A stretch of 64,000 bases of DNA, taken from the NCBI GenBank assembly GCA_963791885.1, contig CAWBUL010000005.1, positions 992,001 to 1,056,000 on the forward strand, in the 5' to 3' direction. This stretch comes from CAVSUZ01 sp963791885 (GTDB lineage: Bacteria > Pseudomonadota > Alphaproteobacteria > Acetobacterales > Acetobacteraceae). Positions 1-8,993 of the stretch are shown piece by piece (within the stretch, counting starts at the first letter, position 1; every line of letters begins with the position of its first letter). A program made the translations under genes and the position numbers. Below the pieces are notes generated by a model. It did not search any database. It was not told the origin of the DNA and saw only the letters and a program-made list of their open reading frames with translations.

Positions 1-146
1 TGGACCGAGGTCGGGTGATCGGCGGTGAGATCGACGCCGAATTTGATAACGATCGGACGGGCGGCACGGGCGCGTCCAATGATCGCGGCTGCAGTGAGCC
101 CCGCCGTTCCGGTTAGGAACTGCTTGCGTGTCAAACCATGTTGCAC
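1..146 (-). CDS. TRAP transporter solute-binding protein (DctP-like), N-terminal part only
   Basis: Only the first 48 codons lie in the window; the gene runs off the left edge. The frame opens with GTG (146) preceded by GGGGGAAG at good spacing, and an in-frame TGA lies upstream. The leader reads HGLTRKQFLTGTAG, then a hydrophobic stretch ending RARAA, then PIVIKFGVDL. This nearly copies the start of the next gene (192-1223), so it is a close paralogue. The signal is Tat-like, with RK instead of RR. By family, the product is a periplasmic protein that captures an organic acid for a TRAP permease. It is the last visible gene of the catabolic operon. Confidence 0.75.
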   Translation of the reverse strand, partial: MQHGLTRKQFLTGTAGLTAAAIIGRARAARPIVIKFGVDLTADHPTSV

Positions 147-191
147 AGTGCTTCCCCCAGTTGCTTGTGATTGTCCAGCCGAGGCGATGTA

Positions 192-1223
192 TCAGCCCAG
201 CGGGCCGCTATAGATCTCCAGCGCGGACCACAGATCCGGTCCGAACTTTTCCTTCCATTCCTTGTAGTAGCCAGCTTCACGGAGCGCTTTCTGAAACAGC
301 GCCGTATCCGGCGCGTTGAAGATCAGGCCCTGCGCAGCGAGTTTTCCCTGGATCGAAGAATTCATGGCGGCGTTCGCAGTACGTTGCGCATCGGCGGCCT
401 TATCGAGCGCGCCGCTGATGATCGTCTGATAGCTGGCCGGAATGCTTTTCCAGAAGGGACCGTTGAAGGCCATCCAGTAGCCGAACCACATATGATTGGT
501 CAGCGAGCAGTATTTCTGCACCTGGTAGTAGCGGCTGGTCTCGATCACCGCGAGCGGCGTTTCCTGGCCGTCGACCACTTTGGTCTGGAGCGCGGTGTAG
601 AGTTCGGCAACGTTCAAGGTGACCGGTGAGGCACCGAGATCCTTGAAGATGGACAGGTTCATCTCGCTGGGCGGAACGCGGATCTTGAAGCCTTTCAGAT
701 CGCTTGGAGTGTTGATCGGCTTGGTGCCGGTCGTGGTTTCACGGAAACCCATGTCCCAAATTTTGTCTGTCACGTGCAGGCCGGCTTTTTCAATTTCCGG
801 GCGCACCAGCGCGCCGAGTTTGCCGTCGATCGCTTTCCATGCTGTCTGGACGTCCGGAAAGGCGAAGCCGACATTGTTGATGGCCGCCGACGGAACCAGA
901 TCGGCGAGGATGTTGTCGCCAATGCCCATCATCTGCATCGCGCCGGCGCGCATATTGGACAGCATATGCGTGTCGTTGCCCAACTGACTGTTGGGAAACT
1001 GACTCAGCATGACGGCGCCGTTCGTGGCTGCCTTGATCTCCTCAGCCGCGCTCTGCAGATGAACCGAGATCGGATGATCGACCGGCAGATCGGTTCCGCA
1101 TTTGATGACGATCGGACCGGCCGCGCGGGCCCGTCCGATGATCGCGGCAGACGCTAAGCCCGCTGTCCCGGTCAGGAACTGCTTGCGGGTCAAACCCTGT
1201 GACAAGACGCTTTTCTCTTTCAA
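192..1223 (-). CDS. TRAP transporter solute-binding protein, DctP family
   Basis: A 343-residue protein of usual DctP length. It has a leader with TRKQFLTGTAG and a hydrophobic core, then the DctP fold. The conserved segment LKGFKIRVPPS (about residue 185) carries the Arg that binds substrate carboxylates in this family, and VDGQETPLAVIE and NHMWFGYW follow. The start is TTG at 1223, whose TTGA overlaps the restored stop of the upstream amidohydrolase; a TTG at 1205 is an alternative. It probably delivers a dicarboxylate-like substrate to the DctQM permease at 5082-6920. The exact ligand cannot be read from sequence. Confidence 0.85.
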   Translation of the reverse strand: MKEKSVLSQGLTRKQFLTGTAGLASAAIIGRARAAGPIVIKCGTDLPVDHPISVHLQSAAEEIKAATNGAVMLSQFPNSQLGNDTHMLSNMRAGAMQMMGIGDNILADLVPSAAINNVGFAFPDVQTAWKAIDGKLGALVRPEIEKAGLHVTDKIWDMGFRETTTGTKPINTPSDLKGFKIRVPPSEMNLSIFKDLGASPVTLNVAELYTALQTKVVDGQETPLAVIETSRYYQVQKYCSLTNHMWFGYWMAFNGPFWKSIPASYQTIISGALDKAADAQRTANAAMNSSIQGKLAAQGLIFNAPDTALFQKALREAGYYKEWKEKFGPDLWSALEIYSGPLG

Positions 1224-2033
1224 AGGAAATAGAGTTTAGCCGGATTGTGCACGAGGATGTTTTCACGGGTTGCTGGATCAGGCGCCCAATGCGCCAACAG
1301 GCCGAGAAGGTCGGCTTCATCGGGCGGGGAGTCTCTGCGACGGATGGGGCCAGTTGGTGCCCCAGACCAAGCGATCAGGCCGGGTGGCGATCAGCGATTT
1401 CGCGATCGGGTCGAGTTCAGGATACGGAAAAGGCTGACGACTGACGAGGTAACCGCCGGAGAGTTTCAGCCAGATCCGGCCTGACGAGAGCAGCCGTTTC
1501 ACCACGGTCATCTCCGCGCCGTCCGGCCCCTGCGCCGGATCGATCCGGGCGAAATGATCCAGCACCACCGGCACGGGCAGCTTCAGCAGCAGCAATTCCA
1601 GCTCCGCCAGATGCGAGGCGTCGGCGTGGAGTTGGATGTGCCAGCCAAACGGCGCGATGGCGCGGGCGATCTCCTCCAGCTGGCCGAACTCCTTGGCTTC
1701 GCCTGTGCCGTGCACGCGGACACCACGAAAACCGATGCGGTTCATCGCGGCGAAATCGGCGTCGATGCGTCCGGTGGGGAACTTCGCCACGCCGCGCCAC
1801 TGTCCGTTCGAAGCGGCGAGGGCATCCGCGGTCGCGGTATTGTCAGCGTACACGGTGGGTTGCACGACCACCGCGCGATCGACACCGATCCGGCGTAGCA
1901 TGGCCTGGTAATCCGCGAGGTAACCCGCGGGGGGTACGTAGCGCGCGCCCGGGCGCATCGGATAGCGCTCGGGCGGCCCATAGACATGCGCGTGGCAGTC
2001 GCACGCGTTGCGGGGGACGGCCGGCGCGCTCAC
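1220..2033 (-). pseudogene. Amidohydrolase (LigI / 2-pyrone-4,6-dicarboxylate lactonase-like), frameshifted near the C-terminus
   Basis: TIM-barrel amidohydrolase-2 family: CDCHAHVYGP supplies the HxH motif close to the N-terminus, followed by LHADASHL, DHFAR and WGTNWPHP. Lactonases of this group usually have Asp in the last motif; here it is Asn. The start is GTG at 2033, overlapping the TGA of the citE-like gene. The frame hits TGA at 1317 right after the WPHP motif. Skipping one base within about 1326-1345 restores a family-like tail (DEADLLGLLAHWAPDPATRE and onward) that stops at 1220, overlapping the next start codon. The restored length is 270 residues, normal for the family. It is either an assembly error or recent inactivation. 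Likely role: hydrolysis of a lactone or cyclic intermediate in the operon's pathway. Confidence 0.8.
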
Positions 2034-2926
2034 GGCTTCACCGAGAAACGGCGTGCGATCGAAAGCAGCTCCTCCGCGCGTTCCACGATCGGGATATCGA
2101 TCATCTTGCCGTCGACGCTGAAGGAGCCGCGATTTTCCGCCACCGCTTTCTTGTACTCCGCGACAATACGCTCGGCATGCGCGATCTCCTGCGGCGTCGG
2201 GCTGAAGCCCTCGTTCAGCAGCGGCACGATAGCCGGGTGAATGCAGGTGCTGCCCTGGATGCCGAAGCGGCACGAGCGACGGATCAGCTCACGGAAGGCC
2301 TTCTCGTCCCGATAGTCGGCGCCGGAGCCGATCACGCCAAAGGCGCGCAGGCCCGCGGCGCGGGCGGCGATCAGCGCGTGCTGTTTGGGGTAGGTCATGA
2401 CTTCGACGTCGGGCACGGCGCCGATCGACGCGGTGAAGTCCTCGGCGCCCAGGGTGAGGGAGAGCATGCGCGGATGAGAGGCGGCGATTTCCTCGGCTCG
2501 AAAGAAGGCGCCCGCGGTTTCGATGGCCGGCATGAGCTTGGTGTGGCCGACTTCCATGCCGCGCTTGCGCTCGACGGTTTCGATCAGGTCCGCGAGCAGC
2601 CGGACATGGCTGGCACTGTCGATTTTCGGCAGCTTGAGGCCTTTCACGATGGGGGAGATCACCGCTTCGATGTCACGCACGGCGAGTTCGATCGGGCGGT
2701 TGATGCGCACGAGGATATCGGCGCCGGATTGGGCGCAGATCGGCGCGGCTGATTCCACGAGTTTGCGCGCCTCATCCTTGTCACTCGGGGCGATGCTGTC
2801 TTCGAGGTCCAGCACGTAGGCATCCGCGCCGCGGGTGTGTGCCTTGTCGACGTATTTCTTCACGTTGACCGGGACGAACATCATGGAGCGCCAGATCGGC
2901 AGCTCGCGGTGGGACGTGGAATGCAT
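2030..2926 (-). CDS. HpcH/HpaI aldolase family, CitE-like CoA-ester lyase
   Basis: A 298-residue protein like the CitE / malyl-CoA lyase beta-subunit family. Landmarks are WRSMMFVPVN, DAYVLDLEDSI, DILVRINRP, the metal-site region LTLGAEDFTAS and CIHPAIVPLLN near the C-terminus. Family members cleave or form C-C bonds in (3S)-malyl-, citramalyl- or citryl-CoA type thioesters with Mg2+. The start is ATG at 2926. It lies 14 bp after the acyl-CoA synthetase and overlaps the amidohydrolase start by four bases. A second copy (7963-8880) is about the same length. CoA-ester substrates are implied by the neighbouring synthetase, but the substrate is unknown. Confidence 0.88.
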   Translation of the reverse strand: MHSTSHRELPIWRSMMFVPVNVKKYVDKAHTRGADAYVLDLEDSIAPSDKDEARKLVESAAPICAQSGADILVRINRPIELAVRDIEAVISPIVKGLKLPKIDSASHVRLLADLIETVERKRGMEVGHTKLMPAIETAGAFFRAEEIAASHPRMLSLTLGAEDFTASIGAVPDVEVMTYPKQHALIAARAAGLRAFGVIGSGADYRDEKAFRELIRRSCRFGIQGSTCIHPAIVPLLNEGFSPTPQEIAHAERIVAEYKKAVAENRGSFSVDGKMIDIPIVERAEELLSIARRFSVKP

Positions 2927-2940
2927 GGGCTGACTCCTGA

Positions 2941-5064
2941 TTAAGCCTTATGGGCGGCGCCGAGCGTCAGGCGCGCATCGACCGCGCAGACGCCACTGCC
3001 TTCGCCGAGCAGCATGAGCGGATTGATCTCGATCTCGGTGCCGGATTTTGCCAGCGCGGCGGCGACTGCGCTGAAGCGCACGACTGCCGCGACAAGGGAT
3101 TCGACATCGCGCGGAGGCGCGCCCCGGATGCTACCGAAGCGGCGGCTGACACGCAGAAAGTCGAACATGTCGCGCACGGTCTCGGCATCCAGCGGGGCGG
3201 GACGGAAGACCAGATCGCGTTCGATCTCAACCATGGTGCCACCGGCGCCGAGCGCGACGGCGGGGCCGAAGGTGGGATCGATGCGGCTGCCGAGCAGAAG
3301 CTCCAGTCCGGAGAGCTGTTTTTGCAGCATGACGGTGCGATCCGGGCCAAGCGATGCGGTGTCGTCCCACAACGCGGTCCAGACGCGGCGCAGTGCATCC
3401 GCATCGGCGATGCCGACGCGAACACCGCCATGCTCGGTCTTGTGACGCAGACCGGGCGCTTCGATCTTGAGCACCACGGGATAGCCAGCAGTGTTTGCCT
3501 TGGCGATGGCATCATCCACGCTGCGTGTTTCATGCAGCTCCGCGGTGGGAATGCCGCACGCGGCAAGCAGACGCAGTGCGTCCTGCTGGGTTTCCTTCCA
3601 GGAGTTGGCGGTCACGTCCGCCGGCAGATCGACCGGCACGGGCGCCGCCGCCAACGGCCGGCGGTAGGCGTAAAGCGCACTGATCGCGCGGGCGCATTTG
3701 GAAGGCTCGGTGAACATCGGCACGCCGTCTTCGGCCAGCGCTGCGGCGCCGGAGTTTTGCGGCGTCGTGCCGGACATGGCGGAGAACCACAGGCCGACGA
3801 ACGGCTTTTTGGTGTGCGTACGCGCGGTCTTCACGCCTGTTGCGATGTCGAGGGATCGCTGTCCGATCGCGGAGCCGGTCGTGCCGACGACCATCAGATC
3901 GACGGCAGGATCGCCGGTGAACAGGTCGGTCAGATCGATCAAGGTGGGGCGCGCGATATTGCCGGTGACGTCGGCCGGATTTCCGGCGCCGCCGAAGCCG
4001 GCCAGGATTGCTTCAATACCTTTAAGGGTATCGGCCCCGATCGGCGCCATCGCAACGCCATGGATGCCGCATTGGTCGGTGAACAGGGAGTTCATGCCGC
4101 CCGAGTTGGAGAGGAAGCCAACACCTTGGTTCGGGGTGAAATCGGGATAGGCGGCGAGCAGCGCGCCGGTCTCCCAGAGCTCATCCAGATCGTCCGCGCG
4201 GGTGATATGCGCGGCGCGGAACGCACCTTGATAGATGGCATCGTCACCGGTGAGCGCGGCGGTGTGGGATCGCGCGACGGCAGCAGTAGCCGGGCTGCGT
4301 CCGACTTTCACCGCGATGATCGGTTTGTTCAGTTCGCGTGCGCGGCGCGCCACTTTGAGCAGACGCTGGCCCTCATTGGCCGGCAGGCCTTCGAGAAACA
4401 GCGCGACGGCGCAGGTTTCGTCATCGGATTCGACGAAATACTCCACGAAGTCGGAGACAGTCAGATCGCCTTGATTGCCGAGTGAAACGATCGCACGCAG
4501 GCCGAGGCCGCGCTCGCCTGCACGACTGGGGATCGGGTTGAAAGACAGCGCGCCGCTTTGAGAGATGACACTGATGCCGCTGGGGCGCAGATCGGGCTTG
4601 CCCCAACTGGATGCGGAAGACGCAGCGGCGAAGACGCGGTCGCGGATATTCGCGATGCCAAGGCTGTTCGGGCCGGTGAAACGCACGCCGACCTGGCGCG
4701 CCAATGCCAGCAGCGCCTTCTGCTCCTTCTCACCCTCCGCGCCGCGTTCGCCGAAGCCGGCGGTAATGATGGCGCACGCGCGGATGCCACGCTTGCCGCA
4801 GGATTCCACCACCGAGGCGAGGGCGCGCGGCGGCACGACGATGGCGGCGAGGTCGGCTGCCTCGGGGATTTCCGATACGTCCTGCCAGGCGCGCATGCCC
4901 TGCACTTCAGGCCGGCGCGGGTTGACCGGATAGATTGTGCCTTTGAACCCGCCTTCGCGCAGGTTGCGTAATAAGCGGCCACCGTAATCGGCCCCTTCGG
5001 AGGCGCCGATGACGGCAATGGAACGCGGCTTCAGAAAATTCTGGATCACGGAGGGTTCGGGCAT
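2941..5064 (-). CDS. Acyl-CoA synthetase (NDP-forming), acetate-CoA ligase family, fused alpha+beta
   Basis: About 707 residues. The N-terminal CoA-binding domain has PRSIAVIGASEGADYGG, followed by succinyl-CoA-synthetase-like flavodoxin domains (FTGPNSLGI, SQSGALS, a phospho-His region KVGRSPAT-AARSHTAAL) and a C-terminal ATP-grasp domain (GYPVVLKIEAPGLRHKTEHG). This order is typical of ADP-forming acyl-CoA synthetases. I chose ATG 5064, 15 bp after the TRAP permease stop; an in-frame GTG at 5109 would overlap that gene. The enzyme would activate the imported acid to its CoA ester so that the CitE-like lyases can cleave it. Confidence 0.88.
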   Translation of the reverse strand: MPEPSVIQNFLKPRSIAVIGASEGADYGGRLLRNLREGGFKGTIYPVNPRRPEVQGMRAWQDVSEIPEAADLAAIVVPPRALASVVESCGKRGIRACAIITAGFGERGAEGEKEQKALLALARQVGVRFTGPNSLGIANIRDRVFAAASSASSWGKPDLRPSGISVISQSGALSFNPIPSRAGERGLGLRAIVSLGNQGDLTVSDFVEYFVESDDETCAVALFLEGLPANEGQRLLKVARRARELNKPIIAVKVGRSPATAAVARSHTAALTGDDAIYQGAFRAAHITRADDLDELWETGALLAAYPDFTPNQGVGFLSNSGGMNSLFTDQCGIHGVAMAPIGADTLKGIEAILAGFGGAGNPADVTGNIARPTLIDLTDLFTGDPAVDLMVVGTTGSAIGQRSLDIATGVKTARTHTKKPFVGLWFSAMSGTTPQNSGAAALAEDGVPMFTEPSKCARAISALYAYRRPLAAAPVPVDLPADVTANSWKETQQDALRLLAACGIPTAELHETRSVDDAIAKANTAGYPVVLKIEAPGLRHKTEHGGVRVGIADADALRRVWTALWDDTASLGPDRTVMLQKQLSGLELLLGSRIDPTFGPAVALGAGGTMVEIERDLVFRPAPLDAETVRDMFDFLRVSRRFGSIRGAPPRDVESLVAAVVRFSAVAAALAKSGTEIEINPLMLLGEGSGVCAVDARLTLGAAHKA

Positions 5065-5081
5065 CGTTCGATTTTCTTCGC

Positions 5082-6920
5082 TTAGGTGAGGAATCCGGTT
5101 GTGAGCCACGGCACCGCGGCGACAACCGCAAGTGCGAGGATCAGCGCGCCCATATACGCCCAGATCGGGCCGAGGGCCTGATCGCTGGACGCGCGGCCGA
5201 TCAGGCAGGATTGGTAGAAGCCGACGCCGAAGGGCGGCGAGAACAGGCCGATGCCCATCGCGAGGATCGCGACAATGGCGTAGTGCACTTCGTTGATGCC
5301 GAGGCCGCGCGCCACGGGAAACAGCAGCGGGCCAAAAAGCACCATGGCCGGCAGGCCTTCCAGCACGCTGCCGAGAATGACGAACACCACGATCGAGACG
5401 GCGAGGAACCCCGTGGCCTTGCCGGGGACGCTGATCATCAATGTCGCGAGTTCCTTGGCGAAGCCGGCTTGCGTGAGTGCCCAGGCCATGGCGGTCGCCG
5501 TGCCGACAATGAGCAGGATGGCGCCGGAGAGTGCGGCGGTTTCAAGCAAGATCGGGAAGAGGCGGCGCCAGTCGAAGCAGCGATAGACGAACAGGCCGAC
5601 GAGCGCGGCATAGACCACGCCGACAGTCGCGACCTCAGTCGCCGTCGCGATGCCGTCCAGCACCGCGAAGCGGATGAGGAAAGGTAGAACCAGAGCGGGG
5701 ATCGAGATGACGAAGGCGAGCGCAATCTGCGGCAAACTCGATCGTGTGCCGGTCGGCTGGTCGCCGCGGGAGCGGTAGGCAATCACCGCGATGAGCGCGA
5801 CCGCGGCGACGGTCGCGGGAAGCAAGCCGCCGGTGAAGAGCGCGGAGATCGAAACACCGGTGACGGAGCCGACGATAATCAGAATCAGGCTGGGTGGGAT
5901 CGTTTCCGACATCGCGGCGGCGGCAGCAAGTTGGGCCACGAGTTCGCCGGGATCGGCGCCGCGCCGCTTCATTTCGGGGAACAGCACGGGGGCGACGGCG
6001 GCCTGATCGGCGGCTTTCGATCCGGAGATGCCGGAGATCAGGTACATCGCCCCGAGCAGAACGTAGGACAGACCGCCTCGCTTGTGACCGACAAGCGCGC
6101 TCATGAGATCCACAAGAACGCGGGCGATGCCGGTCATTTCCAGCAGCAAGCCAAGCAGCACGAACATCGGTACGGCGAGAAGGTCGATCGATGACATGCC
6201 CTGGTCGAGCTGATCGACGACGATGGAGAGCGGCACGTTCGTGGCGAAGGTGATGTAAGCGAAGGTCGCGATGCCGAAGCTGAAGGCAATCGGCACGCCG
6301 GCGGCAATGCACAGGCTGACCAGGAAGACGAAGAAAACGATCAGGCTGCCGCGTCCCATCGCGACCAGCCACGGTTGCATCCACCAGAATGCACCAGCCA
6401 GCAGGGCAACGACCAGCACGGCAAGGAACAGGTCTTTCCAAGACAGGCCCGCGGCGAGCTGTTCCAGTGCAGCGATCATCAGCAGGCAAAGGGCGACGAC
6501 GAGGCCCGCGACGCGCCAGGAATCAGGGATACCAAGGGTCGGCGAGGTGATGATATCGACCGAAACCATATAGGCGTAGGCCTGGGGCAGCAGCAGCACG
6601 CAGAACACTGCGACCGCCATAGCCACCAGCGCGCCGAGGAAGTTTCTCCACCGGGGCGGCAGGCGGGAGACAATCGCCGTCATCCGCATATGTTCCCGCC
6701 GGCGGAGCGCGATCACCGCCCCCAGCATGGCGAGCCAGAGGAAGAGAATTTCCGCCAGCTCGTCGCTCCAGACGAGCGGATTGTTCAGCACATAGCGAAA
6801 GATCACGCCGGCGAAGAGAATGCCGACCTCGACGCAGACGAGGATGACAGCCGGCACCTCGGTGATCAGCGTGAAGATCCGGCTTGCTATGCCCGCGGGT
6901 CGCTCGCGTTCCGCACGCAC
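5082..6920 (-). CDS. TRAP transporter permease, fused small (DctQ) and large (DctM) subunits
   Basis: About 612 residues in one frame. The N-terminal part, about residues 20-190, is a four-helix DctQ domain (VIFRYVLNNPLVWSDELAE, then RRREHMRM). The remainder is a DctM domain with the IPIAFSFG-type first helices, SGISGSKAADQAAVAPVLFP and ETIPPSLILIIVGSVTGVS. Inner-membrane Na+/H+-driven uptake is expected by family. The long open frame starts further upstream inside the binding-protein gene; GTG 6920, just after that gene's stop at 6940, is the most economical start, though its ribosome site is weak. It works with the DctP-like proteins on either side. Confidence 0.88.
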   Translation of the reverse strand: MRAERERPAGIASRIFTLITEVPAVILVCVEVGILFAGVIFRYVLNNPLVWSDELAEILFLWLAMLGAVIALRRREHMRMTAIVSRLPPRWRNFLGALVAMAVAVFCVLLLPQAYAYMVSVDIITSPTLGIPDSWRVAGLVVALCLLMIAALEQLAAGLSWKDLFLAVLVVALLAGAFWWMQPWLVAMGRGSLIVFFVFLVSLCIAAGVPIAFSFGIATFAYITFATNVPLSIVVDQLDQGMSSIDLLAVPMFVLLGLLLEMTGIARVLVDLMSALVGHKRGGLSYVLLGAMYLISGISGSKAADQAAVAPVLFPEMKRRGADPGELVAQLAAAAAMSETIPPSLILIIVGSVTGVSISALFTGGLLPATVAAVALIAVIAYRSRGDQPTGTRSSLPQIALAFVISIPALVLPFLIRFAVLDGIATATEVATVGVVYAALVGLFVYRCFDWRRLFPILLETAALSGAILLIVGTATAMAWALTQAGFAKELATLMISVPGKATGFLAVSIVVFVILGSVLEGLPAMVLFGPLLFPVARGLGINEVHYAIVAILAMGIGLFSPPFGVGFYQSCLIGRASSDQALGPIWAYMGALILALAVVAAVPWLTTGFLT

Positions 6921-6939
6921 GCTGTGAAGCGATCGCGGG

Positions 6940-7947
6940 CTAAGCGATCGATCCACTGTATTTCGCCAGCGCGCTCCACAGCGTGTTGCCGAATTTCGCC
7001 TGCCATTGCTTATAGAATCCGGCCTGGATGAGTGCTTCACGGAAGGGCGCTGTATCCGGCGTGTTGAACGTGAGGCCCTGGGACTTAAGCTTGGGAATAA
7101 GGGAGTTATTCAACGCCTCTGTTTCCTTGCGCTGGGCTGAAACCTCGGCATCGAAGCCCTGCTCGATCGCGGCCTGATGTGGCGCCGGGATGCGCTTCCA
7201 CGAATTCAGGTTCGCCACCACCCAGTAGCCGACCCACATGTGGTTGGTGATGGAGCAGTATTTCTGCACCTCGTAGTATTTGTTGGTCTCGATCGTGCCG
7301 AGCGGATTCTCCTGCCCGTCGGCAAGATGGGTCTGCAGTGCGGTGTAGAGCTGCGAGCCGTTCAGCGTCAGCGGCGCCGCGCCGAGATCCTTGAACATCG
7401 ACAGGGCGATGGGGCTCGGGGGCACACGGATCTTGAAGCCCTTGAGATCGGCGGGCGTGTTGATCGGCTTGGTGCTCGTGGTGATCTGGCGAAAACCCTC
7501 GTCCCAGATTTTCGGCATGGCGTGCAGACCGGCCTTGGTCATGTCGCTGCGCACGATCTCACCCACGTCACCATCGAGAGCCGTAAACGCGGTGTCCGCG
7601 TCCTTGAAGGCGAAGCCGATATTGTCGATGGCGACGCTGGGGACCATCTCGGCCAGGATGTTATCGCCCACGGCCATAATGTCGATGGCGCCCGTACGTA
7701 GCTCGGCCATCATGTGTGTATCATCGCCGAGCTGATTGTTCAGAAAGACCTGGATATCGACTTCACCATTGGTGGCTTTGGCGATGCTTTTGGATGCCGC
7801 AATCAGATGCGCACCGATTGGATGATCTTCGGTGATATCGCAACCGAGCCGCAGCGTGACGGTTGCTGCCCGCCCACGCGAGGCAGGGAGTGCAGCAAGG
7901 CTAGCGGACGCAAGCGCAGCCCCGCCGAATGCGCGCCGTGACAGCAT
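6940..7947 (-). CDS. TRAP transporter solute-binding protein, DctP family
   Basis: A 335-residue periplasmic binding protein. ATG 7947 is preceded by a strong GGAGGAAATA ribosome site. The leader SRRAFGGAALASASLAALPA has a Tat-type SRRAF motif. The mature part shares blocks with the other copy (192-1223): LKGFKIRVPPSP, LADGQENPLGTIE, YYEVQKYCSITNHMW. Its immediate downstream neighbour is the DctQM fusion, so this is probably the cognate binding protein. The presence of three DctP genes but one permease suggests several related ligands share one channel. Confidence 0.9.
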   Translation of the reverse strand: MLSRRAFGGAALASASLAALPASRGRAATVTLRLGCDITEDHPIGAHLIAASKSIAKATNGEVDIQVFLNNQLGDDTHMMAELRTGAIDIMAVGDNILAEMVPSVAIDNIGFAFKDADTAFTALDGDVGEIVRSDMTKAGLHAMPKIWDEGFRQITTSTKPINTPADLKGFKIRVPPSPIALSMFKDLGAAPLTLNGSQLYTALQTHLADGQENPLGTIETNKYYEVQKYCSITNHMWVGYWVVANLNSWKRIPAPHQAAIEQGFDAEVSAQRKETEALNNSLIPKLKSQGLTFNTPDTAPFREALIQAGFYKQWQAKFGNTLWSALAKYSGSIA

Positions 7948-7962
7948 TATTTCCTCCGATTG

Positions 7963-8880
7963 TTATGTCGATCGTTGCTTCACGCGATGGTCACGGTCCT
8001 TGATACGCCTGTCAATGTCGAGCACGTGCTGAGCGCGCAGCACGATCGGAATGTCGACCATCTTGCCATCCACCGAAACAGACCCGCGTCCCTCGGCCTT
8101 CGCCTTTTCAAATCCAGCGATAATTCGCTCAGCCTCGGCGACTTCCTCTTTCGTCGGGCCGAAGCCTTCGTTCAGCAGCGGCACGATGTTCGGGTGAATG
8201 CAGGACCCGCCGCGGAAACCGAATTTGCGGGATTGCGCGATGGCGCGGCGATAGCCCTCGATATCCTGATAGTTCGCGACAGATCCGATCACGCCGAACG
8301 GCAGGATACCGGCCGCGTTCGCCGCGATGATCACCTGCTGCTTGGGAAACAGCAGCACTTCGGGATCCGGCTGGGAGCGCGTGGCCAGGGTAAAGTCTTC
8401 CCCACCCAGGGAGATTGCGACCAGGCGTTCGTGCGCGCCGGCGATCTCCCGGATATGGAAGAACGCTTCCGCCGTTTCGATCAGTGCGACCACCTTGGTA
8501 TGCCCGAGCGGCATGCCGCGCTCGGCTTCGACCTCATCGATCACTTCAGCCAGCAGTTGTAGGTGACTGGCCGTCTCGACCTTCGGCAGGACGAGGCCGC
8601 AGATCTCAGGTGAGACGACCGCTTCAATATCCCGAACGGCGAGCTGCAACGGGCGGTTGATTCGCACCAGCACGTCGGCGCCGCCGGAGCCGACCCGCTT
8701 CGCGGCAGCCGCGATCATCCCACGCGCGGCTGCCTTCTCCGGTGGAGTGATGCTGTCTTCCAGGTCCAGAACGATGGAGTCGGCGTTGAGGGACGCTGCC
8801 TTGGCGACATAACGCTCCACATTTACCGGAACGATGATCTGCGACCGCCACAGCGGCAGCTCCTTGCCTGATTGTGCCAT
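7963..8880 (-). CDS. HpcH/HpaI aldolase family, CitE-like CoA-ester lyase (second copy)
   Basis: About 305 residues, starting at ATG 8880 (MAQSGKELPLWRSQIIVPVN). The open frame extends upstream to 8973 but that part is not family-like and lies in the divergent promoter. Landmarks match the first copy: DSIVLDLEDSI, DVLVRINRP, LVLPKVETASH, SLGGEDFTLA and CIHPNIVPLLNEGFG. It is the first gene of the minus-strand operon, reading away from the LysR gene at 8994. Two diverged lyases in one operon suggest either a two-subunit enzyme or two successive CoA-ester cleavages. Confidence 0.87.
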   Translation of the reverse strand: MAQSGKELPLWRSQIIVPVNVERYVAKAASLNADSIVLDLEDSITPPEKAAARGMIAAAAKRVGSGGADVLVRINRPLQLAVRDIEAVVSPEICGLVLPKVETASHLQLLAEVIDEVEAERGMPLGHTKVVALIETAEAFFHIREIAGAHERLVAISLGGEDFTLATRSQPDPEVLLFPKQQVIIAANAAGILPFGVIGSVANYQDIEGYRRAIAQSRKFGFRGGSCIHPNIVPLLNEGFGPTKEEVAEAERIIAGFEKAKAEGRGSVSVDGKMVDIPIVLRAQHVLDIDRRIKDRDHRVKQRST

Positions 8881-8993
8881 CTTGCCGTTTCCCCGTGCGC
8901 GGGCTTGCCCGCCTCGTGCGTGACGCGCAGGGTTCCATAGCCCAGGGTTCGGGACAAAGACCGTTTTGCGCACAGGGGGTATAACGGAGCGGT
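8881..8993. promoter_or_regulatory. Divergent promoter region between lyase operon and lysR, with a repeated CAGGGTTC motif
   Basis: This 113-bp gap separates two divergent genes, the usual place for LysR autoregulation and operon control. It contains CAGGGTTC twice, at 8928-8935 and 8943-8950, 15 bp apart, which would put both on nearly the same helical face. No clear -35/-10 pair could be assigned. The regulatory role is inferred from layout only. Confidence 0.35.

Noticed and set aside
1326..1345. Programmed ribosomal frameshift in the amidohydrolase
   Set aside because: There is no slippery run or stimulatory hairpin, and other genes in the window show the same one-base pattern without any common signal.
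2950..4485. 511-codon open frame on the plus strand opposite the acyl-CoA synthetase
   Set aside because: It mirrors the codon structure of a clear enzyme on the other strand, lacks a ribosome site and looks like no family. High GC makes such shadows common.
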